This document shows, piece by piece, positions 1 through 11,147 of a DNA stretch of 24,316 nt; positions within the stretch are counted from its first letter, which is position 1, and each line of letters opens with the position of its first letter. Where the stretch lies: positions 1 to 24,316 of the forward strand of contig JADRCO010000944.1 in the NCBI GenBank assembly GCA_021464525.1, given 5' to 3'. The DNA comes from Rhizophagus sp. LPA8_4_AMF (lineage: Eukaryota > Glomeromycota > Glomeromycetes > Glomerales > Glomeraceae). The notes beneath the pieces were generated by a model. That model was not told the DNA's origin. It made no database searches and worked only from the letters and a program-made list of their open reading frames with translations. Made by a program: the position numbers and the translations under genes.

Positions 1-1162
1 GCAAAAAAAAAAAAAAAAAAAAAATATTCCTATATATAATAATCCAATTATAATAAAAAATTTTTTTTTTTTAATTTATAATTCTTTTTAAGTTTTAAAA
101 AAAAAATTATTAGAATTAAAATAATAAATAATAAGATTAAAAAAACTTTTTTAATAAATAAATTATATATAATTTATTAATTATTAATAAAAATGTAATA
201 TTATTATTATAAAGAAAGATCTCAAATATTTAATATATAGGTTATAATAAACTTTTGAATTTGATCAAAATTACCTTTTTTTATTAAAATTCAAAAAATT
301 GTTTTTTGCAAATATTTTTCCTTTTTACTTTTTTACTTTTTTTTAAATTATAGAGTTTAATGACATCTACAAAATAAAAAACAAATTGGACTACTAGATA
401 TCAAAATATTTGCAAAAAATGATTTTTAAGTTTTTAAAAAATAGGCCAATTTGTTAAAAATGTAATTTATAATTTATTTTAAAGATGTTTAGAATCCTAT
501 AAAAAGTATATTGTGCAAAATCTAATTTTCCATTTCCTATTAGATTAAATAATTTCTAATATATTTCCTATTATTGTAAAAAAATACTATAATTTTTATT
601 ATAAAAAATAAAATAATTCTAATATAAAAAGTTGGTTTTATAATTGATAATTTTATAATATTTTATAAATTATATATTATATAATTAATAATTATTACAG
701 CATGTTTTCCGCATTTCTAAAACTATGAGGCCATTTGGCTAAAAGCATTCTTGTTTCAAATAAAATCACTCATATATCTTTATTAGATGATAGGTGATTT
801 ATTGATAAACAAAAAAGTATAGTCAAATAATAAGTTTTTGGATTTGCATGTAATTTATAAATGGCTATATTTTTATCAATATATGTATTGCAACAATTCA
901 AAAAAAGTAATAATTATTTTCTAAAAACATTTATCTATACTTTAATTATTTCTTTATTTTTTTACTAATATTTATTTTTAATTTTATTTATATATAATTT
1001 TTTAAAGAAAAAATATATAGATCTTTATATATTTAATTGAATTATTTGTTTTTATATAATATTTATATATGGATTTTAGGAAAGAAAAATATATAAATAG
1101 TTATCCTAATAAATTATTTGTAATTTTTTCACTATTTTATATTGAATAGTATATAGTATATA
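1..1162. other. AT-rich intergenic DNA
   Basis: No supportable gene on either strand. The stretch is dominated by A/T homopolymers, including a run of about 24 A at the very start, and by short TA-rich words. No open frame of useful length and no RNA-gene signature was seen. Confidence 0.7.
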
Positions 1163-1338
1163 CAGTCAACCCTCTATATAATAAACTCTAGGTTCTGGAC
1201 TTCAACTTCGCTATAGAGCTATAACTGGTGAAGATTTTAAGCAATTTGATTGGTTACTTTACTATAACGAGGGTAAATTCATTATAAGTGTACTTAAAAT
1301 TCACTATATCGAGGGTTTGCTATATAGAGGATTGACTG
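1163..1338. mobile_element. pogo/Tigger-like MITE (176 bp)
   Basis: The left end reads CAGTCAACCCTCTATATA (1163-1180). The right end (1321-1338) is its reverse complement with one mismatch in 18. Both ends are flanked by TA (1161-1162 and 1339-1340), the target-site duplication of Tc1/mariner-pogo elements. Sub-terminal motifs (TTCGCTATAGAG, ACTATAACGAGGG, CTATATCGAGGG) repeat the terminal sequence, as in Tigger-type ends. There is no coding capacity, so it would be a non-autonomous element mobilised by a transposase elsewhere. Seen: the TIRs and the TA. Inferred: the superfamily. Confidence 0.85.
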
Positions 1339-2597
1339 TATATAGCTTTAATAAAAAAAAATATAGAAGCTTTACTTTAAAAGTAAACAAATTAATAGTC
1401 ATAATAAAAAATCTAGTAGTAATAAAACTAAAACTTCTTGTAATAAATTAGATAAAAGTAGTAATTTTGAAATGGAAGCTGCTTACTTATAATAAAGATT
1501 ATCAGAAATATAAGATAAAAATTTATAAGTAAAAATTTTAAAAGTTCTACTATAAATAGATAAATTACATATAAAAAGAAATGTTACATTGATTTTTCTT
1601 TTTAGACCAATTAATGGAATTGCTGGTAAAATTACTAATAAATTTGTCATTTTTATGGAAATCTCTAGTGGAATTCTGAGCCCTGGCTCAATATAGTGTG
1701 GTTATTGGTCGAATTTTTAACATAAATTGCTGTAGTGACTAGTCTGCGAGAGTTTAATCAATAATAAAATTTATTAATTTTAGTGTATAGTACTTTGTAA
1801 ATATATTTTATATTTTACACTTCTGCATTATTATTAATAAACATGATTAATTGCATTGTTTTTTTAAAAAATAAATAAATTGGATTGTACTATATAATTA
1901 TACTACTCATTGTAAAGCCAATCTAATTTCATTTAAATATTAATATAGGCATTTCTACCCTATTTGTATCCAATAGCTAACGACTTAATTTATGATTAAC
2001 TAGCACGTGATGTTATAATAAATTTTATTGAAAATCTAGAATAAATACAGAAAAAAAATCATGGAACATACTTTACAAAAAATCAATAATTGATAAATGA
2101 AAATGTCTTTATCGGCAAATCATAACTAAGCAAATAGGGGATTTCTGGGAAATGTATTGTTATAATCAATATTTAGACATTATTATAAACATAACTTTAT
2201 GAGACCAAGAAATTACATACAATTAAGAATATTGAGAAATATGGAATCTGTCGTGAAGAATTACCGTAACATTGTTAAAAAAAAAAAAATAATAAATAAA
2301 CAAATATAAGGGTTATATCAACAAATAACAAATCACACATACCTTAAATATATTATCTTTTGTCATCATGTGTTTTATTAAATCCAAAATGCTACTTTTC
2401 TAGATTAACAATATCTGCATAAAAAATATAATATCTACAACCCTGTTTTTAGACACTGTAATAAAACATTTAGAAATAAAACAAAACTAAAGAGAGTATA
2501 AAATGCAATAAATTCAATAACAATTATTCTTCCTATAAATATCCTGTTGAATTGGAAAGAAATTGTAAGTACTAAATTTATTTGCCAAATACTAAAC
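1339..2597. other. AT-rich intergenic DNA
   Basis: No gene is supported. The last few hundred bases are probably the 3' flank of the Acinus-like gene, which is transcribed leftwards and stops at 2598; an AATAAA on its strand lies at 2577-2582. Confidence 0.6.
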
Positions 2598-4070
2598 TTA
2601 CGACCGACGCCTTCCCCTACTCCTTTCCATAATTCTCATTCTTGCTTGTGCATCTTCTTGAGAAACTGTTTTATAATATAGTGTAGGTTTTGTAGAAGTT
2701 TTTGAAAAAAGAGTATCTAATGATATAACTCTAACGTTAGATATAGGTTGTGATTGTGATGCTGGAATCGGAAAACGGGTTGCATTTTCAATTCCCACTA
2801 TAATTAGTTTTAAAATGAGGGTTATATTCTATCAATGGATAACGCGAATAAGTGAGTAATTAATAAAATACAATACAATTGCTGCTCCCGTTAAGTCTCT
2901 TATCCCTTGCCTCGCGTAAAGCTCCGTTTCCGCTTTTTGCCGATTTTTCTTCTGCTTCGGCAATTAATTCTTGTGCCCGTTCAAAAGTTAAAAATTCAAG
3001 TTCAAGAGGCCGACCAGTCTCAGGTGGAAAGATAATATGCCAGAGTGTCTCCCGTGCAGAAATAGCCGATTCTGATGTTTCAAACTAAACACATTGAAAT
3101 ATGATCACAAAATTTTCAATATATATACATATATATATAAAATAATTCTCATTATCAGTATTGTGAGTAATTTAATTTACTTTAACAAAACAATGAGTTT
3201 TAATTTTGTCCATCCAAAAATATTCGATTCTACCGAATTGTTCTAGCAAGTCCCTAACCATAGGAAGTGTCAAAGGCCGAACAAAATTTTTAATGTGAAG
3301 AGTTGAAGTTGGTTCATGCTGGGAAGGGGGAACTGTAAAATTATAGATTATTATTTGTTATTTAATAAATAAAATACAATTAAACCTACAATAATATCTT
3401 ACTATTTCGCATTTGTTCAGAAGCTTCTATCTCTCCATCTATATCAGCATCTTCCTCCTTAATAATTTGATCGAAAGTAAAAAAGAAAATTAGCGAATGA
3501 AATACACATCTCTCTAAATTATCAGGATTAAATTAACTTTGTACTCAACCTTTTGAGAAGAGTTATCATAATTCTGGCCATTATTCGGTTTTTCTGTATC
3601 ATCATGTTCTGTTGGAGACTGAGTAACATTAAGAATTTCCTAAAACAAAATAAAGATATAAACTCTACTGGTTACATACTAATATGTTTATATTTTGATT
3701 TACCTTCAAACTTTCAGTTGTAATGGAATCATCAAATTCATCTACATCAACATTTTCGTTTTTTTTAGGTGGTAACGGTAAAAAAGCTTTTGGATCATCC
3801 ACACTTTTCCGATGTGTTTTTAATACTCTTCTTGGTCTTTTTAATTCTTCATTCAATTGATTATCTACATGTACTGTGCTCTCCACGGTTGTTGTAGTGT
3901 CTAAATTTTCTGAATCTAATTAATAAATAATAATTAATTATCTAAAAATTTTCATATTAGGCTTTTTATTTAAACAACAAAGACCGACTCGAATAAGCAT
4001 TGTAAGTAAATTATTGCATAAGTTACTCGCGTTAATAGAATGAAAAAGACAAACCTTTAGAATCTTGCAT
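2598..4070 (-). CDS. Acinus-like RRM/RSB-motif protein (ASAP/PSAP complex)
   Basis: Seven exons: 4070-4055, 3915-3704, 3639-3550, 3457-3403, 3332-3181, 3084-2877, 2797-2598, giving 310 aa; every junction is GT-AG and keeps frame. Residues 1-124 are low-complexity and charged. An RRM of the Acinus type follows (about 135-215), containing FVRPLTLPMVRDLLEQFG, YFWMDKIKTHCFVKFET and the TLWHIIFPPETGRPL stretch. The C-terminus carries the RSB motif (about 270-286, LDTLFSKTSTKPTLYY) and then an Arg-rich tail. In known Acinus the RSB motif binds RNPS1 and SAP18 to form the ASAP complex, which joins the exon-junction complex and modulates splicing in the nucleus. No SAP DNA-binding domain is present, unlike long metazoan Acinus. 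The start is the first in-frame ATG, so a missed upstream exon is possible. Divergent from the U5-40K gene. Confidence 0.87.
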
Positions 4071-4383
4071 TATTCTTAGTTTTCGATTGCTAAAATAATT
4101 ATTTTTATTTACAGTATAGATCGTTTATCGAATATATTTATATATCTGGAAAGAATAAGAAAAGTAAGAAAAAAAGTACAGGTTCAATAAAAAAAAGTAT
4201 TATAAATTTAGTATGTGAGCCCACTTTTAATTTCACGCGAATAATATAACTTTCATTAAACCTTAAACGTGAATACTTTAGTTACCTAATAATCACATGA
4301 TTCGACATCCAACGTTGTATAAACCGTTGAAACTATTCAACGTAAAAATCGTCAAACTTTATTGTAAAAAACCGTTTGAAACA
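4071..4383. promoter_or_regulatory. Shared divergent promoter interval (Acinus / U5-40K)
   Basis: The 313 bp between the two start codons must hold both promoters and both 5' leaders. An in-frame upstream ATG at 4297 would add 29 residues to the U5-40K protein, but it has C at -3, while the ATG at 4384 has A at -3 (ACAATG). I therefore treat 4297 as leader. No clear TATA box was assigned. Confidence 0.6.
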
Positions 4384-6259
4384 ATGTCTGAATCAAACAC
4401 TGGACAGATTATCAAAAGACAGACACCAGATCAATCAAATGCGCTGACAATTTCAGATTCTAGTGGTACTTTAATACAAACGGTTCGTACAGATCTATAC
4501 TGGAGCATAATTTTTCAAAAAATTAGTTTTGACTTTCGTTGATCACTTTATAGATTAAACGCACCTCAGGTCTTCAAGCACCGATAATGTTATTACTCGG
4601 GCATCAGGTGTGAGGTTGTTATCTTATTTTAGAATGTTTTTAAAAAGAAATTTTTTGTTTATAGTCAAATTTACTTTAAACAACTTATTGATTTTCAGGG
4701 AGAAATATTCACTGTAAGATTTAATCCTTCCGGAGAGCACATAGCTTCTGGTTCATTTGATAGAACTATATGTAAGAGAACTATTTCTATACTTCAGCTT
4801 AAAATTATATGCGCAAGAAGACGTAAACAAAAATACCTAACTTGTAATAAATTCCTAATTGACATTCTATTAGTATTATGGAACACATATGGTGATTGCA
4901 TTAATTATGGCGTATTAAAAGGTCATAATGGGGCTATTATGGAACTTCAATGGTCACGAGATTCTAGGTAAGTTGCCTGAATATCTATTGAACATCTTTA
5001 ATCATGAATTCATCATTTTTTTTTTTTTAGTAAGATTTTTTCGTGCGCTACAGATAAAACTGTTGGCGTATGGGATGTAACAACCGGAACAAGAATAAAA
5101 AAGTTCAAAGGCCACACATCATTTGTTAATAGTGTATCTTCTGCTCATAGGGGAAATGAAATTCTAGTCAGTGGTAGTGATGATGGTACCATCAAGGTGA
5201 ACATTGTAGACATCGAGAAAATACAAGGTTTACTTTGTAATAGGACGATTAACATAAAATATTTTGAATTGTTAGATATGGGACCTTCGACAAAAAGATG
5301 CTGTTGACACTTTTATTCATCAGTACCAAATTACGGCTACATGTTTTAGCGAAGCTGGGGATTTGGTGTTTGCAGGCTGTTTGGATAACGATATTACGGT
5401 AAATATTTTCTTTATCTCGTCGCGTTTGTTCTTAAGAAAAAACGCGTAGTATTTCATGATGCTGATTAATGTCCAATTACTGTAAGACCGTATATTTAAC
5501 ACAATGTGGTTAGACGTGTATACCTGATAAATACAGTTATTATTGATAAATTTGTACAACATTATTTTAAGATAATTAATTTGCCATCTTAAATTATGCT
5601 AGGCCTGGGATTTGAGGAAGAAAGCCCATGCTTATATTCTCAAAGGACATCAAGATACTATATCTGGTATTAGATTGAGTCCTGACGGATCTTATCTTCT
5701 ATCTAACGCGATGGATAACACAGGTAATCTTTATTATCATAAATGAGCACATCTTTATTAATTTAATTAGTATTAATTTTATTTTATTTTAATTTAGTCC
5801 GAGTCTGGGATGTTAAGCCTTTCGCTCCAACCAACCGTCTTGTTAAAATTTTCGAAGGTAAAAAGTATTAAAATATGTTCTATTAAATATTTCTATCTTT
5901 AATTATTTATTAATATTCAAATCCTATTACTTTTTTAAAGGTGCACCTCATACTTTTGAGAAGAATTTAATCAGGCCCGCTTGGTCACCTGATGGTTCAC
6001 AGATAGCCTCAGGAAGCGGTGATCGAACAGTTATGATATGGGATTTCTCTAGTCGTAAAATTTTATATAAATTACCTGGACATAAAGGTTGCGTCAATGA
6101 AGTGGACTTTCATCCTAAAGAGCCTATTAGTAAGTTTCCTTTGATTTTCATCACTAATTTAAATCATTCTTATGTTAAATTATTTTCTTATCAATAGTTG
6201 TTTCCGGAAGTACCGATCGACAAATTTTCTTAGGTGAAATTAATCCAAGTAGTGTTTAG
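4384..6259 (+). CDS. SNRNP40: U5 snRNP 40-kDa WD40 protein
   Basis: Ten exons: 4384-4482, 4554-4607, 4699-4771, 4874-4967, 5031-5196, 5276-5398, 5603-5723, 5798-5857, 5941-6129, 6198-6259, giving 346 aa (human about 357). All introns are GT-AG and phases match throughout. After a divergent N-terminus of about 40 residues comes the family signature LQAPIMLLLGHQ, then seven WD40 repeats. Recognisable blocks include SFDRTILLWN, LKGHNGAIMEL, TDKTVGVWD, LKGHQDTISGI, SNAMDNTVRVWDVKPFAP and the C-terminal GSTDRQIFLGEI. The protein is a beta-propeller in the U5 snRNP and U4/U6.U5 tri-snRNP that contacts Prp8 and Brr2, hence a core spliceosome component in the nucleus. Nothing is truncated. Identification is very secure from near-colinear similarity over the full length; the exact first exon boundary is the least certain part. 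Confidence 0.97.
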
Positions 6260-6346
6260 ACATATAAGCATGTTCAGATTATTTGAAATTTTTTTTTTTT
6301 TATCTTTGGATCTTTAAGTTTCAGTTAGTGTATCTTTACAAAACTC

Positions 6347-6352
6347 AATAAA
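6347..6352 (+). terminator. Candidate poly(A) signal AATAAA for the U5-40K gene
   Basis: AATAAA lies 88 bp after the stop codon at 6257-6259 and upstream of the hAT-like MITE. In DNA this AT-rich the hexamer can occur by chance. Confidence 0.4.
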
Positions 6353-6467
6353 TAGATTACATGACATAGAAACATCAGATTGGGATTTTATTTGCAACTT
6401 ATTTTCGTTTATTATATGGTATTTGACAATGAGATGAAACTAGACATTTCAACCAATTTGTCAAAAT

Positions 6468-6732
6468 CAGTGGGGCTAATGGACAATTGGACTATTGGAT
6501 TTTGTCCATCCAAATCCAAATTTCTTATTGGACTATTGGACCTATGATCAATTTCAATTCCAATTATTTTATTTTTAATTACAAATAAGCTTGAAACAAA
6601 ATTATTGGATTAATAATATTATTGAATATTTAGTATTGAATTATAAGAACTAAATTGGACTTGGACCAAATCCAATTAGTAGTCCAGTAGTCCAAATTTT
6701 TTTCAATTGGACTTTGTCCAATTCCATTACTG
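6468..6732. mobile_element. hAT-like MITE (265 bp) with 8-bp target duplication
   Basis: The left end CAGTGGGGCTAATGGACA and the right end (reverse complement CAGTAATGGAATTGGACA) align over the terminal 25 or so bases with two small gaps. Flanking octamers are GTCAAAAT (6460-6467) and GTCAAAAA (6733-6740), matching 7 of 8. An 8-bp duplication plus CAGTG-type ends is the hAT pattern. The interior is built from ATTGGACT/AGTCCAAT words in both orientations and could fold back. No coding capacity. It sits between two convergent genes. Superfamily is an inference. Confidence 0.7.
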
Positions 6733-6835
6733 GTCAAAAATTAAAACTCATATACAATGATATTGATCAACCAAATAATAATAAAAAAGAGTTTAATAAG
6801 AGGAATATTGAATTTACACATATTATTACGAGTGA

Positions 6836-8481
6836 TTAAGTTTTACTTCTTTTTTTTGCTTCGGCTATTATAATTTTAATTTCCTTTAGGTTATTTGTAT
6901 AACGTTTAATTTCTGCAACGGTTAAACCTGATCGTTTATTCTTTAATAGTGATGCATAGGCTTTTTTTATCTGATTAAGTAATTTTTTATAATGATATAT
7001 TTTCTTCTCATTTTCCATTTGAGTATCAAAATTTTGTAATGTAATCTCATGAGATAAATTCAATAACCATTTAACTTCAGTTAATGAACTATTCTTAACT
7101 CTTTGAATTTCAGCTAATTCAAACATCGCATTTAAAATACGTGGATCAAATACTTTCGTATTATTATGTAACATTTTTATATATAAATTTTTAGCCGTAG
7201 TCCAATCTTCATTATTTTTGCATGAAGTAATAAGTAAATCATAAGTTTGTAGATTTAGACGTAACCCTCTTTCCTGAATTGTTTCTTTCAACGAAATAGC
7301 TTTGTCATATTCTCCAGCCTTGTTGCACAAATTTATTAATTTGTTGAAAATATAAATATCTAAAGATAGGTCAGGAAATTGCCTTAATGCATCATCAAAT
7401 AGTCTGATTCCTTTTTCATAATGTTTTTTAACACAAATATCAAGTATAACATCTAAAGTTTGCGGTGATAGATTGCAAATAAATGATGGTGATTTTGAAA
7501 CAGACTCCAATCCATAAACATTTTTAATTATTTCTAATCCTTTCTGGTAATCATGATGATTTTTGCAAACTAACAACATAGAACGTACAAGATTATCATC
7601 TATTATAATATTATCAAATCTTTTAGCTAAACCCCATTCCAATTCTTGATCAATTTCTTTTTGTTTATCTTTAGAATTTTTAGGATTGATATTCAATTGA
7701 TCCCATAATTTCAATGCAACTTCATATCCAGAATCATGTCTTGCACATGAATTAAGTATTATAGTATAAGTTTCTTGATTTGGTTCCCAATCGCCTTTGT
7801 TAATTAATTCATTATAATTTTCTATTATAGCTGCAAAATTATTTGACCTAGAACAAACTTTAAGGAAACAATTAACATGGATTACATTGATCTTAACTTG
7901 ATTATGTCGTGTTGATATTTGTTGTAAATCTTCTAATAAATGTTTTGCTTGTGTAATATTATCTTCAAATGTTTGATTTTCTGCGATTCCATTTAATAAA
8001 ATTGTATACGTTTGTTGATTTGGAACAAATGAATGTTTTTTCATCTTTTAGATTATGAGAAATTCATTAATAAGCTTCGAAAAAAAACAAATACATAACT
8101 TTTATTGTGTTTTACCTGATTTAGTAAACGAATTCCCAATGTAATTCTTCCTCTTTTAACACATTCATCAATTAAATGATTCCAAACCACTTCTGATTGA
8201 GCACTCTTTTTAGTATTTAATGCAATTGATATTGCATCTTCTAATTTATTTTGTTCACCAAGTTTTTTAATTAGTTTAGATAATAAGTATGGATCATCGG
8301 GAACTTTAATTTCTGGATTAATATTTGTAATAGGAATTTTTATCCGATAACATGGAATAGTTGTTGAAAAAGAACGTATAAAAGGTGATGTTTGAGGCGA
8401 AACATTAAGAATGGAATACGTAATCATATATTTTACAATCGATTTTTTTAAAAAAAAATATTTAGCAGTTCTAATAAACAT
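6836..8481 (-). CDS. Mitochondrial pentatricopeptide-repeat (PPR) protein
   Basis: Two exons, 8481-8116 and 8044-6836, joined across a 71-bp GT-AG intron in phase 0, give 524 aa. The N-terminus is basic and hydroxylated with no acidic residue for about 50 positions (MFIRTAKYFFLKK, then SPFIRSFSTT), a typical mitochondrial presequence. Degenerate PPR helices run through most of the rest: VWNHLIDECVKRGRITLGI, PNQQTYTILLNGIAE, EPNQETYTIILNSCARHD, FNKLINLCNKAGEYDKAI and NLQTYDLLITSCKNNEDW. The C-terminal 80 residues are Lys-rich and helical. PPR proteins bind single-stranded organelle RNA for splicing, stability or translation. The target cannot be told from sequence; a CCM1-like role in fungal mitochondrial RNA processing is only one possibility. 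It lies 467 bp downstream of NF-YB on the same strand, as a separate unit. Confidence 0.87.
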
Positions 8482-8948
8482 TATTTATAAATTCGAATAA
8501 AAGTTTAACTTTTTTTTTTACCCCCAACTATACTTATATTACTGTAATAGTGATAATTCCGCGGATTTTGCCGTAATAAAATCGAGTTTAAATACAGGTT
8601 TTATTTTGCGTAAAACGATCAATTAAAAGTTTTTATAGTATTTCATATTACTAACGGATAAATAAAAAAAATAATATGCTCAAGTTTATTAACTTTTTTT
8701 TTAAAAATGAAAACAAATGCTAATATATTATTTGATAATTCAAATTATTATAAAGCATTATTTGCCTATTAAGTTAAAAGAACAGTCAAAAACAAGACAT
8801 TAATATCGTATTTTTTTAAAAAAAATTACTCTATATTTTTATCCGATTATCGGATTGCTAAATAAAGAAACAAAACCCCATGAAGAAACAAAAAATAAAA
8901 GATAATGAAAATAAAGGAAATTAAAAGGGATTATTAAAAGACAATCTA
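8482..8948. other. Intergenic spacer between NF-YB (3') and PPR gene (5')
   Basis: 467 bp, AT-rich, with no coding or RNA gene seen. It must carry the 3' end of the NF-YB transcript and the promoter of the PPR gene, both on the minus strand. Confidence 0.6.
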
Positions 8949-9708
8949 TTAACTTGGGTTATTATCACCGAGATAATTTGGATGTTGCACTATTATATCA
9001 AAAAAAAAAAAAAATTTGTTATAAGATTATTATTAAATAAATTCAGGAAAACTTTTCACTTACCCGGATAATAACCAGCCGTTGCATGTTGTTGAGGTTG
9101 TTGTGTTGAATACATATCAACGTTCGCTCCTTCTTCCTCTTTTTCTTTGGAATTTGCCGAAGAGCGTTCTATTTTTGTGGTCTAATAAAATTATATAAAT
9201 TTATTAATAATATGCGAATAAAATTATAATCCTTCAAAATAAAAATGAATTATTCTAATACCTCTCGATACTTGGCCAAATATATCTTTAGTGCATCTGC
9301 ATAATTTTCAAATCCTAAAGATTGCATCGCCCATAAAATATCTTCACCGTTGATTGTTTTTCTTTTTTCTTGTTGACAACGATCGCTTGCCGTGCAAATA
9401 AACAAAATCAAAGAGGTTAAGGGAATATACGAAGATAAAGCTTTTCACAGATTTTATTACGTGTTTTACAAATTTAATTTTAATGAATCTAAAGAGCTAT
9501 TTGATATTAAAGGATATTCGCTTGTTATGAATGATATAAATTCGGAAACACATTCTTGTACGCATTCTTTAGCTTCTTTCGCTATTTTTGCGTTTTCTGG
9601 TAAAGCGCGTTTCATTATACGCGCTACATTTGCTATTGGAAGAAATCGATCTTGTTCTTTAAAATCTTCGACTTCATCGTCTCCAGATGGGTGTGCTCCT
9701 TCAGACAT
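8949..9708 (-). CDS. CCAAT-binding factor subunit NF-YB / HAP3
   Basis: Four exons: 9708-9518, 9391-9262, 9181-9064, 8989-8949, giving 159 aa. The H2B-like histone fold begins at about residue 20 with [19 protein letters not shown] and continues through [19 protein letters not shown]. It resumes after intron 1 with [20 protein letters not shown] and ends with [19 protein letters not shown]. These are the conserved NF-YC-dimerisation and DNA-contact blocks. NF-YB pairs with NF-YC, recruits NF-YA/HAP2 and binds CCAAT boxes in the nucleus. The short Q/P-rich tail ([16 protein letters not shown]) is unconserved. Intron 1 (9517-9392) has no GT-AG solution that keeps the highly conserved SEASDR join; instead it is a perfect-looking AT-AC U12-type intron. 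Introns 2 and 3 are ordinary GT-AG. Confidence 0.97.
9392..9517 (-). other. U12-type AT-AC intron in NF-YB
   Basis: The intron is 126 bp, on the minus strand. Its 5' end is ATATCCTTT, the full U12 5' splice-site consensus. A branch-site match TTCCCTTAAC lies at 9425-9416, containing the core CCTTAAC, with the intron 3' end GCAC about 24 nt further on. Splicing AGC GA|G GCA rejoins the invariant S-E-A-S-D-R of NF-YB exactly. No GT donor and AG acceptor pair in this interval yields that join. Confidence 0.9.
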
Positions 9709-11147
9709 GGTGGGTGATTAAGAAAAATTAGAGAAAGGGTTTAAGATCTAAAGTCTCCAATAAATAAAACAAACTTTCAAAAGACGTGAAACGCGGCGTA
9801 TTTAAGTTGTAGTACTAATATTTAGTTAAATTAGTAGTTATAACTTTTTGTGGTACTCGCGGCAGTCAAAGGAGTAAAGTTCATCCTGCATACTTAAAAA
9901 TTCTGTTGAGCAAGTTTATCAATGTCGGAGATTTTGTGGATGTGCGATTGGCTACAAATAATGTCCACGTTAAATGCCGAAAATTGCGTAATTGCGCGAC
10001 AAGTTTTCTGCACGTGACCCATCAAGTTTATCACACAATTTGTTTCGATTGAAAAGGAATAGACATTCGCAGAATTTACTTTTTTTTGCTTAACAGTTTT
10101 TTTTCGGGTTTGAAATTAATAATTGTAAAGTACAAAATAGTGTATTGAATGTATTTAAATCCTGATATAACTTGTAAGTTTGTATTAGTTATATTTGCTT
10201 TAAAGATTGCTCTTTAAATAGCATATTTAGTAAGTTTTATTTTATTTAAATTCTTAATAAAATAAAATATTTTTATATGGTATATAATATATATTAACTG
10301 TTAATACTTATGTATATTAATTAATAAATTTTGCTGATATAATCACTTATTAAAATCATATATTATGTTTAAGTTAAAAAGATAATATTATTAATTTACA
10401 ATACATTTTTTTGAAAGTTATTACAATATAATAGTATTAATTTTAAATTTTGACTTTGTAATTTTTATAAATTAATAAATTATTAAGAACTGTTAATTTT
10501 AAATATAAATTTAAAAAATATATATAATAATAATTGTAAATCAATTCAGTTTTTTAGTTTTTATTTAAATTTATTCAACTTTAATAGTAATTATGGGGAA
10601 AATACCATAATTTTAATAGTTTCCAATACTTTGAATATGTAAAATTCTGGTATTTCCATAGTAAAAAATATTCATACAATTTAACAAATAATAATTTATA
10701 GATAAAAAAGATTAATATCTAATAGTACTTTATAAAAACTTTATAAAATTCAGGGTTAAAATATATTTGTTTATCTTTTTTATCTTTAAATTGTAATCTA
10801 TATATTATGTTAAATACACCTTTTACTTTGTTCTTTAAAAAAAATATACATTTATATATAAATATCTGTATACAAAGTAGAAGTTATGCGGACTTATAAA
10901 TCCAAAAATTTTATAGTATCAGGTATACAAAAAAAAAAAAATAGATCAACTAATTTTATGTATAAATCGTTAAATTTTCTAATATTTCTAGTTTCTGACG
11001 TGATTATCTAAAAAAAAGTCGAGATAACATATTTTTTTTTCGTGATATATAAAATTGAATTCAACATAGAAGTCGTCATTTTAGATTTTAAAGCACAGAT
11101 TCTTAATAAAATTAGCAAGTTATTTCAACTTTCGTACCTTCACAAAT
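9709..11147. other. AT-rich divergent intergenic region (NF-YB / Taf14-like)
   Basis: About 1.4 kb between divergent start codons. The first 350 bp next to NF-YB is less AT-rich and holds an inverted CCAAT box and a CACGTGAC word near 10010-10020. The rest is A/T-rich with no coding or RNA gene seen. Confidence 0.6.
9947..9951 (-). promoter_or_regulatory. CCAAT box upstream of NF-YB
   Basis: ATTGG on the plus strand is CCAAT read toward the NF-YB gene, in the context GCCAATCGC. It lies 239 bp upstream of the NF-YB ATG, in the less AT-rich promoter patch. CCAAT is the site bound by the NF-Y complex itself. Occurrence by chance cannot be excluded. Confidence 0.4.

Noticed and set aside
1-24. 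Initial A-run as a retroelement poly(A) tail
   Set aside because: No element body, duplication or coding remnant is visible beside it, and A-runs are common here.
4297-4383. N-terminal extension of U5-40K from the ATG at 4297
   Set aside because: The added 29 residues do not resemble the family, and the start context is poorer than at 4384.
5320-5562. Minus-strand open frame across U5-40K exon 6 and intron
   Set aside because: It overlaps a secure WD40 exon and has no recognisable content.
9392-9721. Plus-strand 109-residue open frame over NF-YB exon 1
   Set aside because: It is antisense to the conserved NF-YB histone-fold exon and the AT-AC intron.
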